Part shown: piece by piece, positions 49,451 through 57,525 of the stretch | Layout of the letters: each line of letters starts with the position of its first letter | How positions within the stretch are numbered: the stretch's first letter is position 1 | DNA from: Arthrobacter sp. SX1312 | GTDB taxonomy: Bacteria; Actinomycetota; Actinomycetes; Actinomycetales; Micrococcaceae | Reading direction: 5' to 3' | Assembly (NCBI RefSeq): GCF_002929295.1 | Contig: NZ_PJIM01000003.1 | Coordinates: 372,001-436,000, forward strand | Length of the DNA: 64,000 nt | Notes under the pieces: model-generated | Databases searched by the model: none | Told to the model about the DNA's origin: nothing | The model's input: only the letters and a program-made list of their open reading frames with translations | Translations under genes and position numbers: made by a program

Positions 49451-50697
49451 CCACTGCACAGCCGCCCCGTGCGGGTGGCACCCTGCTCCAGGCCGTCACC
49501 GTCACCACCCTGGGCGTGCTGCCCGCTTTCCTGGTCGGCGCCCTCGCCGTGCAGATCCGGGCCGACCTGGGCATCGGTCCCGCCGAGATGGGCATCGCGG
49601 CAGCCACCCTCTTCGCGGTCTCAGGGGTGGCGGCGCGCCGGCTCGGCCGGCTCGTCCAGCGGATCGGGGCGTCCAAGGGGATGGTGGCCTCGGCCGTCCT
49701 GGCGGCGATCGCCCTCACCGGAGCAGGCCTGGCGCCGACGTTCGGCGTACTGATCGCCGCCCTCGTGGTGGGCGGACTGGCCAACGGTCTGGCCCAGCCG
49801 GCGGCGAACCTCGGAATATCCCGGGCCGTCGACCCGGGCCGACTGGGGCTGGCGTTCGGCATCAAGCAGTGCTCCATCCCCGCGGCCGGCCTCATCGGCG
49901 GCCTCGCTGTTCCGGGCATCGCCCTGATCCTGGGCTGGCGCTACGCCTTCGCGCTGGGTGTCGTCCTGGCCGTGGGGCTGGCCCTGTGGGCCGGCCTCAC
50001 GGCGCAGGGACCGGACCGCCCGACGACCGGACCCGCAGCACCCGCCGACCGCGGAACCCCCCGGCGCGGACTCGTGCTGCTCGCCATCGGCGCCGGCCTC
50101 GCGGCGGCCGCCGCGACGTCCATGGGGGTATTCCTCGTCGATTCGGCGGTGGAATCCGGGATGTCGCCCAGCGCGGCAGGCTACCTTTTCGCCGGCGCCG
50201 CCCTCCTGGGGCTCTCGATCCGCATCGTGCTCGGCGCCGCCATGGACCGGTACCCGCACCGCAGCCCCTACGTCCTGGTGGCCAACCTGCTGACGATCGG
50301 TGTGGGTGGCTACCTCCTCCTCGCCTTCGGCTCCTCGGCGGCATTCATCTGCGGAGCGCTGCTCACCTACGCCGCCGGCTGGAGCTGGCCCGGGCTCGTC
50401 CACTTCGCGGTGGTACGCGACAACCGGCAGGGCGCCGCCTCGGCCACAGGGGTCCTGCAGACCGGGCTCTCCCTCGGCGCTGCCGCCGGCCCTCTGCTCT
50501 TCGGCTTCCTGGTGGCCGCGACCTCCTACCGGGTCGGCTGGCTGACCGCCGCAGTCGTCGCACTGCTTGCCGCAGCGACGTTCCGGCTCGGGCGCCGGAG
50601 CATCCGCGCCGCACGGTCGGCGGCTGCCGCACCGGACGCCACTCCCCTTCCTTCCACCAACGGTGGAGGACCATCGATGAAAGGAAAGTCCCGATGA
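49447..50697 (+). CDS. MFS transporter
   Basis: A 416-residue membrane protein with 12 predicted helices. The first half has TVTTLGVLPAFLVGALAVQI and the inter-helix loop GVAARRLGRLVQRIGASKGM, which resembles the MFS motif A. The second half starts near residue 215 (GLVLLAIGAGLAAAAATSMG). It overlaps the TRAP stop and the DapA-like start by 4 bases each, so it is fully inside the operon. It could be a second importer or an exporter of a pathway product. Confidence 0.87.
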   Translation: MTTAQPPRAGGTLLQAVTVTTLGVLPAFLVGALAVQIRADLGIGPAEMGIAAATLFAVSGVAARRLGRLVQRIGASKGMVASAVLAAIALTGAGLAPTFGVLIAALVVGGLANGLAQPAANLGISRAVDPGRLGLAFGIKQCSIPAAGLIGGLAVPGIALILGWRYAFALGVVLAVGLALWAGLTAQGPDRPTTGPAAPADRGTPRRGLVLLAIGAGLAAAAATSMGVFLVDSAVESGMSPSAAGYLFAGAALLGLSIRIVLGAAMDRYPHRSPYVLVANLLTIGVGGYLLLAFGSSAAFICGALLTYAAGWSWPGLVHFAVVRDNRQGAASATGVLQTGLSLGAAAGPLLFGFLVAATSYRVGWLTAAVVALLAAATFRLGRRSIRAARSAAAAPDATPLPSTNGGGPSMKGKSR

Positions 50698-51599
50698 CCG
50701 AACCGATCCCTCACCTCTCCCCCGGACTCTGGGGGGTGCTGGCGACGCCCTTCAGCGGACCGGAGTTCGCCGTCGACACCGCCTCACTCCGCCGTGAGGT
50801 CCAGCTGTACACCGCGCTGCCTGCCACCGGGATGGTGGTCCTCGGTGTCTTCGGTGAGGGTGCGTCGCTGACCGCTGCCGAGCAGTCCCTCATCGTCCGC
50901 ACGGTCGCCGAGGAGGCGGGGAGCACCCCGCTCGTCGTCGGCCTGTCCGCGCGCACCACCGCCGTCGCCATCGAGCAGGCCTCCACCGCCGTCGAGGCCG
51001 CCGGCGGCAACCTCGCGGCGCTCATGGTGCAGGCGAACACCGGCGACCCGGACATGCTGTCCGCCCACCTGACAGCCATCCACCGCGCCACGGGAGCGGG
51101 CATCGTGCTGCAGGACTACCCGGTGGCGTCGGGCGTGAAGATCAGCGCCGAACAGATCCTGCGCGTCCTCGAGAAGTGCGACTTCATCGTCGCCGTGAAA
51201 TCGGAAGCGCCCCCCACGGCGTCCGCGATCGCGAAACTGACCTCCTCCACGAACGTTCCCGTCTACGGCGGGCTGGGCGGCGTGGGACTGCTGGATGAGC
51301 TCGCGGCCGGCGCGGCCGGCGCCATGACCGGGTTCTCCCACCCCGAAGGCCTGCAGATCGCGTTGACGGCCTTCGCCGACGGCGGTTTCCCTGCTGCCCG
51401 TGATGCCTTCGCACCCTGGCTGCCCCTGGCGAACTTCGAAGGCCAGCCCGGAGTGGGCCTTGCCCTGCGCAAGGAGATCCTGCGCCGCCGTGGCATCATC
51501 GCCGACGCATCGGTCCGGCCGCCCTCACCGTCGTTGCCGCGTGAACTCGCGGACCTGATCGACGCACACCTCGACGCAGTACGAATGGAGATCGCCTGA
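50694..51599 (+). CDS. DapA-family (DHDPS/NAL-type) Schiff-base lyase
   Basis: A 301-residue class I aldolase or dehydratase. Typical features are GLWGVLATPF at the start, the GEGASLT motif (equivalent to GTTGE), the catalytic Tyr in LQDYPVASG near residue 140 and the Schiff-base Lys in VAVKSEAP near residue 168, followed by YGGLGGVGL. Family members cleave or dehydrate 2-keto-3-deoxy acids, often yielding pyruvate. In this cluster of IlvD/Edd, SDR and FAH enzymes such a reaction fits. AAGGAAA precedes the ATG, which overlaps the MFS stop. True DapA is improbable because the operon has no lysine genes. Confidence 0.87.
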   Translation: MTEPIPHLSPGLWGVLATPFSGPEFAVDTASLRREVQLYTALPATGMVVLGVFGEGASLTAAEQSLIVRTVAEEAGSTPLVVGLSARTTAVAIEQASTAVEAAGGNLAALMVQANTGDPDMLSAHLTAIHRATGAGIVLQDYPVASGVKISAEQILRVLEKCDFIVAVKSEAPPTASAIAKLTSSTNVPVYGGLGGVGLLDELAAGAAGAMTGFSHPEGLQIALTAFADGGFPAARDAFAPWLPLANFEGQPGVGLALRKEILRRRGIIADASVRPPSPSLPRELADLIDAHLDAVRMEIA

Positions 51600-52372
51600 T
51601 GGACACCGGACTGACGGGAAAGAACGTGCTCGTGCCCGGAGCGAGCTCCGGGATCGGCCTCGCCATTGCGCAGGCCCTCGGCGCCGAGGGAGCGAACGTC
51701 GTCCTCGCCGCGCGCCGCGAGGACGTGGTGAAGGCCGAGGCGGCCCGCCTGCCCTCCGCCGTCGGAATCGCCATGGACCTGAACGACGACGGCGCCCCGG
51801 CCGCCCTCGTGGAGGCCGCGGAGAACGCTTTCGGGCCGATCGACGTCCTGGTCCTCAACAGCGGCGGGCCTCCTCCCGGCGGAGCGGCCGACATCACCGA
51901 CGAGCAGGCCCTCGCCGCCGTCAACCAGCTCCTGCTCCAGCACCTGCGGCTCACCTCCCTCGTGCTCCCCGGTATGAGGGAGCGCGGCTGGGGGCGGATC
52001 GTGGCCGTGGGATCCAGCGGCGTCCAGCAGCCGCTGCCCAACCTCGCGCTGTCGAACCTCGGCCGTGCCGGGCTCGCCGGATACCTCAAGACCCTGGCCG
52101 CCGAGGTCGCTGCCGACGGCGTGACCGTCAACATGGTGCTCCCCGGCCGTATCGACACGGAGCGCGTCGCGTCCCTGGACTCGGCCGCGGCCAAACGGAC
52201 AGGCGCCACCCCCGCCGAGGCGCGTGCCGCCTCCGAGGCCGGCATCCCGGCTCGCCGGTACGGCACTCCGGCCGAGTTCGCCGCCGTCGTCACCTTCCTG
52301 GCCAGTGCGCCGGCGTCGTATGTCACCGGAGAACAGATCCGGTGCGACGGCGGCATGGTCCGCGCCTACTAG
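51599..52372 (+). CDS. SDR-family oxidoreductase, atypical catalytic motif
   Basis: A 257-residue SDR. Nucleotide motif VPGASSGIGLAIAQALG, LNSGGPPPGG in the place of NAG, the Ser pair in VGSSGVQQP and the tail YVTGEQIRCDGGMVRAY. In place of YxxxK the sequence reads LPNLALSNLGRAGLAGYLK, the form seen in the YohF-like subgroup that lacks the Tyr. It starts on the last base of the DapA-family stop (TGATG), so the two are coupled. A role in oxidising or reducing a keto acid intermediate is likely, but the mechanism is not the usual one. Confidence 0.85.
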   Translation: MDTGLTGKNVLVPGASSGIGLAIAQALGAEGANVVLAARREDVVKAEAARLPSAVGIAMDLNDDGAPAALVEAAENAFGPIDVLVLNSGGPPPGGAADITDEQALAAVNQLLLQHLRLTSLVLPGMRERGWGRIVAVGSSGVQQPLPNLALSNLGRAGLAGYLKTLAAEVAADGVTVNMVLPGRIDTERVASLDSAAAKRTGATPAEARAASEAGIPARRYGTPAEFAAVVTFLASAPASYVTGEQIRCDGGMVRAY

Positions 52373-52404
52373 AACCCCCGCCTCCGACTCGAAAGGGCAG
52401 CATC

Positions 52405-53304
52405 ATGGCTCCCAGCATCCTGCACCTCTGTTCGATCACCTCCCCGGCCGACGATCCGGGAACCGCCGGCCCCGGAACCACCGGGACCGAGACGGCGGCC
52501 GTCGTCCACCCGCGGCGGGGTCTCGCACGGGTGTCCGATCTCCTGCCCGGTTTCACCGGTGACATCCTCGACGTCCTCACGGGGGATCTCCTCGGCGACC
52601 TCGATGCTGCCGCGGAGTCTGCCGATGACGCCGTCTTCAGCAGTCCCGACGACGCCGTCTATGGCGCCCCCTACCGCCACCCCCGCATGCTCTGGGGCAT
52701 CGGGCTGAACTATGTGGAGCACGCCTCCGACCTCTCCGAGGGCGTGCCCGAAGAACCGGCATCGTTCATCAAGGGCGACCACACCGTCATCGGACCGGGC
52801 GAGGCCATCCCCATCCCCGAGCAGAGCGAGCGCACCACCACCGAAGCCGAGGTGGCGGTCGTCATCGGCAGGTACTGCCGTAACGTGGAACCCGAGGACG
52901 CACTGGACTACCTCGCCGGCGTCGTGCCCGTGCTGGACCAGACGGCTGAGGACATCCTGCAACGCAACCCGCGGTTCCTCACCCGCTCCAAGAACTTCCC
53001 CGGGTTCTTCTCCTTCGGCCCCCGGATCGTGCCGTTGGCCGAAGCCGTGGGTGACGGAACGCTTGCCGACATGGAGGTCGCCACCGTGGTCAACGGCGAG
53101 GTGAGGCGCAGCAACACGGTGTCCCACATGCGCTACGACCCGGCCTACCTGATCAGTTTCCACAGCAAGGTGATGCCGCTGTATCCGGGGGACATCATCT
53201 CCACGGGAACACCCGGCGCCATCCACGTCACCCCCGGGGACACGGCCGAGTGCCGCGTTGCCGGCGTCGGCGTGCTCAGCAACCCCGTCACTGCGTCCAG
53301 CTAG
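52405..53304 (+). CDS. Fumarylacetoacetate hydrolase-family protein
   Basis: A 299-residue enzyme of the FAH superfamily (hydrolases, decarboxylases and isomerases acting on dioxo acids). Metal-binding residues sit in TEAEVAVVIGR, with GLNYVEHASDLSEG and FIKGDHTVIGPGEAIPIP before it. The end, MPLYPGDIISTGTPGAIHVT, carries the normal GDIISTGTP motif. A ribosome site AAAGGG precedes the ATG. With the SDR upstream and a dehydratase downstream it could cleave a 2,4-diketo acid to pyruvate plus a 2-hydroxyacid, as in non-phosphorylative deoxysugar-acid pathways. Confidence 0.9.
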   Translation: MAPSILHLCSITSPADDPGTAGPGTTGTETAAVVHPRRGLARVSDLLPGFTGDILDVLTGDLLGDLDAAAESADDAVFSSPDDAVYGAPYRHPRMLWGIGLNYVEHASDLSEGVPEEPASFIKGDHTVIGPGEAIPIPEQSERTTTEAEVAVVIGRYCRNVEPEDALDYLAGVVPVLDQTAEDILQRNPRFLTRSKNFPGFFSFGPRIVPLAEAVGDGTLADMEVATVVNGEVRRSNTVSHMRYDPAYLISFHSKVMPLYPGDIISTGTPGAIHVTPGDTAECRVAGVGVLSNPVTASS

Positions 53305-53339
53305 GGCTGCAGACCTACTCTCCTGGAGGACGAATCCCC

Positions 53340-54557
53340 GTGAGCACGAATACGGACAGGCCACCGGCCGATGCGACACCGGCAGGACACTCTGCGCCCG
53401 GGCCACTGGAGGGGCTGAAGGTCGCCGACTTCTCGCGGGTGCTCGCCGGCCCGTTCGCGTCCATGATGCTGGCCGATTTCGGGGCGGACGTCCTGAAGGT
53501 GGAGAGCCCGGCCGGAGACGACACGCGTTCCTGGGTCCCACCGGTCGACGAGCACGGCGTGGGCACCTATTTCTCCAGCGTGAACCGGAACAAGCGCTCC
53601 GTGGTCTGCGACCTCCGCACCGACGAGGGACTGGCGAGAGCCCTCGCCATCGCGCTGGAAGCCGACATCGTCATCGAGAACTTCCGGCCCGGGGTCATGC
53701 AGCGTTTCGGGCTGGACTACGCATCCCTCGTCGAACGTCGGCCGGACCTGGTGTACTGCTCCATCACCGGCTTCGGCAGCACGGGAGGTGCGCACCTGCC
53801 CGGCTACGACCTCCTCGTGCAGGCGGTGGGAGGGCTGATGAGCGTCACCGGTTCGCAGGACTCCGAACCGAGCAAGGTCGGGGTGGCGCTCGTGGATGTG
53901 GTCACCGGCCAGAACGCCGTGGTGGGGATCCTCGCCGCGCTGCGCTCCAGGGATGCCACCGGAAGGGGCCAGCGCGTGGAGGTCAATCTGCTGTCGTCCC
54001 TGCTCTCCGGGCTGGTCAATCAGGCGTCGAGCACGCTGGCGACCGGCGAGGCACCCCAGCGGATGGGGAACGCCCACCCCAGCATCGCCCCCTACGAGAC
54101 CCTGCTGACAGCGGACGGCCCTGTGGCGATCGCCGTCGGGACGGACAAGCAATTCGAGTCACTGGTCCGGGTCCTCGGCGTCCCGGAACTCGCCGTCGAC
54201 CCCCGTTTCCGGGGGAACTCGCAGCGCGTGGCGCACCGGGACGCCCTGAAGGTCCTGCTCGAGGAACAACTCGGCACCAGAAGCGCCGTCGAATGGGCCC
54301 ATCTCCTCAGTTCCGCGGGCGTGCCCGCCGGCAAGGTGAATTCCATCGCCGAGGCGCTCGCTCTCGCCGAGGACCTGGGGCTCGCCCCGGTCATCGAGAT
54401 CACCGACACCGCCACCGGACGCACCAGCCAACAGGTGGCCAACCCGATCCGCCTCTCCGAGACACCCGCGAGCTACACGCGGGTACCCCCGCTCCTCGGG
54501 GAACACGACGGAGCAACGTTCACACCCGACCTCCAGCCCGCCGCTACCGGAAAGTAG
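53340..54557 (+). CDS. Class III CoA-transferase (CaiB/BaiF, SUGCT-like)
   Basis: A 405-residue formyl-CoA-transferase-family enzyme. Features are GLKVADFSRVLAGPFASMML near residue 25, GADVLKVESP, NRNKRSVVCDL, the catalytic Asp in PGYDLLVQAVGG near 155 and the end segment SETPASYTRVPPLLGEH. Such enzymes move CoA between carboxylic acids; a CaiB-type gene directly before a glutaryl-CoA dehydrogenase-like gene, as here, is the arrangement of the glutarate CoA-transferase pair. The GTG start has CTGGAGGA 9 bases upstream. It could activate a dicarboxylate taken up by the TRAP system. Confidence 0.9.
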   Translation: MSTNTDRPPADATPAGHSAPGPLEGLKVADFSRVLAGPFASMMLADFGADVLKVESPAGDDTRSWVPPVDEHGVGTYFSSVNRNKRSVVCDLRTDEGLARALAIALEADIVIENFRPGVMQRFGLDYASLVERRPDLVYCSITGFGSTGGAHLPGYDLLVQAVGGLMSVTGSQDSEPSKVGVALVDVVTGQNAVVGILAALRSRDATGRGQRVEVNLLSSLLSGLVNQASSTLATGEAPQRMGNAHPSIAPYETLLTADGPVAIAVGTDKQFESLVRVLGVPELAVDPRFRGNSQRVAHRDALKVLLEEQLGTRSAVEWAHLLSSAGVPAGKVNSIAEALALAEDLGLAPVIEITDTATGRTSQQVANPIRLSETPASYTRVPPLLGEHDGATFTPDLQPAATGK

Positions 54558-54562
54558 ACCCC

Positions 54563-55723
54563 ATGACCGACCGTTCAGACCTTCTCGACATCGACGCACT
54601 CCTGACCGAGGACGAACGCGCCCTGCGCGACCGCGTCCGCGGATTCGTGGACACCGCGATCAAGCCGAACATCGCCGACTGGTACGACCGCGGGGAGTTC
54701 CCCCTCGAGATCGTGCCGCGCATGGCAGAACTCGGGCTGCTCGGCATGCACATCAAGGGCTACGGCTGCCCCGGCCGGAGCTCCGTCGAATACGGGCTCG
54801 CGGCCATGGAACTCGAGGCCGGCGACTCCGGGCTGCGCACCTTCGTCAGCGTCCAGGGCTCCCTGGCGATGAGCGCCATCGCGAAGCACGGATCGGAGGA
54901 GCAGAAGAACGAATGGCTGCCGAAGATGGCCGCCGGCTCGGCGATCGGCTGCTTCGGCCTTACCGAACCCACCGGAGGGTCCGATCCCGCCAGCATGCTC
55001 ACCTTCGCAAAGCGGGACGGCGACGACTGGATCCTCAACGGCAGCAAGCGCTGGATCGGCCTCGCCTCGGTGGCCCAGGTGGCCATCATCTGGGCGATGA
55101 CCGACGACGGCGTCCGCGGCTTCGTGGTACCGACCGACAGCCCGGGGTTCAAGGCCACCCCGATCGCCCAGAAGCTCTCCATGCGGGCGTCGATCCAGTG
55201 CGACGTCGAACTCACCGACATCCGGCTGCCCGGCACCGCGCTGCTCCCGAAGGCGAAGGGACTCCGCGGCCCCTTCGAGTGCCTCAACGAGGCCCGTTAC
55301 GGGATCATCTGGGGCGCCATGGGAGCCGCCCGCGACAGCTACTACGCCGCACTCGACTACTCGCTGGAGCGGCTGCAGTTCGGCCGACCGCTGGCCGGAT
55401 ACCAGCTCACCCAGCTCAAACTCGTCAACATGGCCCTCGAGATCAACAAGGGGATGCTGCTGGCCCTGCAGACGGGACGCCTCAAGGATGCCGGAACCCT
55501 GCAACCCCACCAGATCTCCGTGGGAAAGCTCAACAACTGCCGCGAGGCCATCGAGATCTGCCGGGAAGCACGCGCGATGCTCGGGGGGAACGGTGTCACG
55601 CTCGACTACTCCCCGCTGCGCCACGCGAACAACCTGGAGAGCGTGCGCACCTATGAAGGGACCGACGAGGTGCACACACTGATCCTCGGCAGTCACATCA
55701 CCGGCATCCCCGCGTTCCGGTAG
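54563..55723 (+). CDS. Acyl-CoA dehydrogenase, glutaryl-CoA dehydrogenase-like
   Basis: A 386-residue flavoprotein. Motifs are GCFGLTEPTGGSDPASM (FAD site), NGSKRWIGLASVAQVAIIWA (second signature), EARYGIIWGAMGAARDSYY, LERLQFGRPLAGYQLTQ and the catalytic Glu in YEGTDEVHTLILG near residue 362. The whole matches the glutaryl-CoA dehydrogenase subgroup, which oxidises and decarboxylates glutaryl-CoA to crotonyl-CoA. Only 5 bases separate it from the CoA-transferase gene, forming a natural pair. The substrate remains unproven; a methylated or hydroxylated dicarboxyl-CoA would also be possible. Confidence 0.9.
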   Translation: MTDRSDLLDIDALLTEDERALRDRVRGFVDTAIKPNIADWYDRGEFPLEIVPRMAELGLLGMHIKGYGCPGRSSVEYGLAAMELEAGDSGLRTFVSVQGSLAMSAIAKHGSEEQKNEWLPKMAAGSAIGCFGLTEPTGGSDPASMLTFAKRDGDDWILNGSKRWIGLASVAQVAIIWAMTDDGVRGFVVPTDSPGFKATPIAQKLSMRASIQCDVELTDIRLPGTALLPKAKGLRGPFECLNEARYGIIWGAMGAARDSYYAALDYSLERLQFGRPLAGYQLTQLKLVNMALEINKGMLLALQTGRLKDAGTLQPHQISVGKLNNCREAIEICREARAMLGGNGVTLDYSPLRHANNLESVRTYEGTDEVHTLILGSHITGIPAFR

Positions 55724-55730
55724 CCGCACG

Positions 55731-57515
55731 ATGACGGGATCTGCTGCTCCCGCCGGCCGGGCCTCCGGGATCCGGCGGGGCCTCACCAGCTACGGCGACG
55801 AGGGGTTCTCCCTCTTCCTCCGCAAGGCCTTCATCAAGGGTGCCGGGTACTCGGACGACGCCCTGGACAAGCCCGTCATCGGCATCGTCAATACGGGCAG
55901 CGGCTTCAATCCGTGCCACGGCAACATGCCCGCACTGCTCGACGCCGTCAAGCGGGGAGTCCTGATGGCCGGCGGACTGCCCATCGACTTCCCGACCATC
56001 TCGCTCCACGAGAGCTTCTCGCAGCCCACCAGCATGTTCCTGCGCAACCTCATGTCGATGGACACCGAGGAGATGATCCGCGCGCAGCCCATGGACGCCG
56101 TCGTGCTCATCGGCGGCTGCGACAAGACGGTCCCGGCGCAGCTGATGGGCGCGGCGTCGGCGGGCGTCCCGGCGATCACGCTGGTCACGGGGTCGATGCT
56201 GACGGGCGGTCACCGCGGGCAGCGCGTGGGTGCGTGCACGGACTGCCGGGCGTTCTGGGGGAAGTTCCGCAGTGGCGAGATCGACCGGCAGGAGATCGAC
56301 GACGTCAACTCGCGGCTCGTGGGAAGCGTCGGCACGTGCTCCGTCATGGGCACCGCCAGCACCATGGCCTGCCTCACGGAGGCGATGGGCATCGCCCTCC
56401 CCGGCAGCGCGAGCCCCCCGGCCGTGACGGCCGACCGCGTGCGGATCGCCGAACGGACCGGGACGGAGGCGGTGGCACTTGCCGAACGGGGAACGGAGAT
56501 GAGTACCGTGCTCACCCGGCAGGCCTTCGAGAACGGGCTCCGGGTCCTGCTGGCCATCGGCGGATCGACCAACGCGATCATCCACCTGACCGCCGTCGCC
56601 GGCCGCCTCGGAATCCGCCTCGACCTCGAGGACCTCGACCGGATGAGCGCCGAGACGCCCGTCCTGGTGGACCTGAAACCGACGGGCACTTACTACATGG
56701 AGGACTTCCATCGTGCCGGCGGCGTGCCCGCTGTCCTACGGGAGCTCGGGGACCTCATCCACCGCGACGCGCCGACGGTCACGGGCCGTACCCTGGGCGA
56801 GGAACTGGACGCCGCGGGGCCCGGCTTCCCCTCCGACATCGTGCGGCCGCTCACCGATCCGGTGTATCCGGAGGGCAGTCTCGCCGTCCTGCGCGGCAAC
56901 CTCGCCCCGGGGGGCGCCATCATCAAGCAGGCAGCGGTGTCCACCCATCTGCTGGAGCACACGGGCCGTGCAGTGGTCTTCGAGGACGCGGCAGACCTCG
57001 CGGCACGGATCGACGACGACGCCCTCGACGTCACCGCCGAGGACGTCCTCGTCCTGCGGAACATCGGCCCTGTCGGAGCACCCGGCATGCCCGAGGCCGG
57101 CTACCTCCCCATTCCCCGGAAACTCGCCGAGCAGGGAGTGAAGGACATGGTGCGCATCTCGGACGGCCGCATGTCGGGCACCGCTGCGGGCGCCGTCGTC
57201 CTCCACGTCACCCCGGAGTCCGCCGTCGGCGGGCCACTGCGGCTCGTGCGGACCGGCGACACCATCACCTTGAGTGTCAGCCGTCGCGTGATCCACCTCG
57301 ACGTCTCCCCCGAGGAGCTGATACGGCGCGAGGACGAGCTGGGCCCACCCTCTCCCCCGGCCGCCGCGCGCGGATACCGGAAACTGTATGTGTCGGAGGT
57401 GACCCAGGCCGATGAAGGGTGCGACTTCCGGTTCCTGCAGAGCACGGAACTCCCGGATCGGGACGCTCCGCGGGACGTGGTCCATCCGCGAAGCCTGATC
57501 CAGGAACCGGGCTGA
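55731..57515 (+). CDS. IlvD/Edd-family dehydratase (sugar acid dehydratase-like)
   Basis: A 594-residue Fe-S dehydratase. The cluster Cys residues are in NPCHGNMP (near 61), GGCDKTVPA (near 128) and GTCSVMGTAST (near 202), and RISDGRMSGTAAG contributes the Ser/Mg-site motif. The family includes DHAD and the xylonate/arabonate/gluconate dehydratases; the catabolic context, away from any branched-chain amino acid genes, points to a sugar or other polyhydroxy acid. It follows the dehydrogenase gene by 7 bases and is the last gene of the run, converging on the FAD/Fe-S dehydrogenase gene with 10 bases between stops. Confidence 0.9.
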   Translation: MTGSAAPAGRASGIRRGLTSYGDEGFSLFLRKAFIKGAGYSDDALDKPVIGIVNTGSGFNPCHGNMPALLDAVKRGVLMAGGLPIDFPTISLHESFSQPTSMFLRNLMSMDTEEMIRAQPMDAVVLIGGCDKTVPAQLMGAASAGVPAITLVTGSMLTGGHRGQRVGACTDCRAFWGKFRSGEIDRQEIDDVNSRLVGSVGTCSVMGTASTMACLTEAMGIALPGSASPPAVTADRVRIAERTGTEAVALAERGTEMSTVLTRQAFENGLRVLLAIGGSTNAIIHLTAVAGRLGIRLDLEDLDRMSAETPVLVDLKPTGTYYMEDFHRAGGVPAVLRELGDLIHRDAPTVTGRTLGEELDAAGPGFPSDIVRPLTDPVYPEGSLAVLRGNLAPGGAIIKQAAVSTHLLEHTGRAVVFEDAADLAARIDDDALDVTAEDVLVLRNIGPVGAPGMPEAGYLPIPRKLAEQGVKDMVRISDGRMSGTAAGAVVLHVTPESAVGGPLRLVRTGDTITLSVSRRVIHLDVSPEELIRREDELGPPSPPAAARGYRKLYVSEVTQADEGCDFRFLQSTELPDRDAPRDVVHPRSLIQEPG

Positions 57516-57525
57516 GAAGGCTCGC

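Noticed and set aside
50694-51599. True dihydrodipicolinate synthase (lysine pathway)
   Set aside because: The gene sits inside a TRAP-linked catabolic operon with dehydratase, SDR and FAH genes and no lysine biosynthesis genes; the DapA family has many catabolic members.
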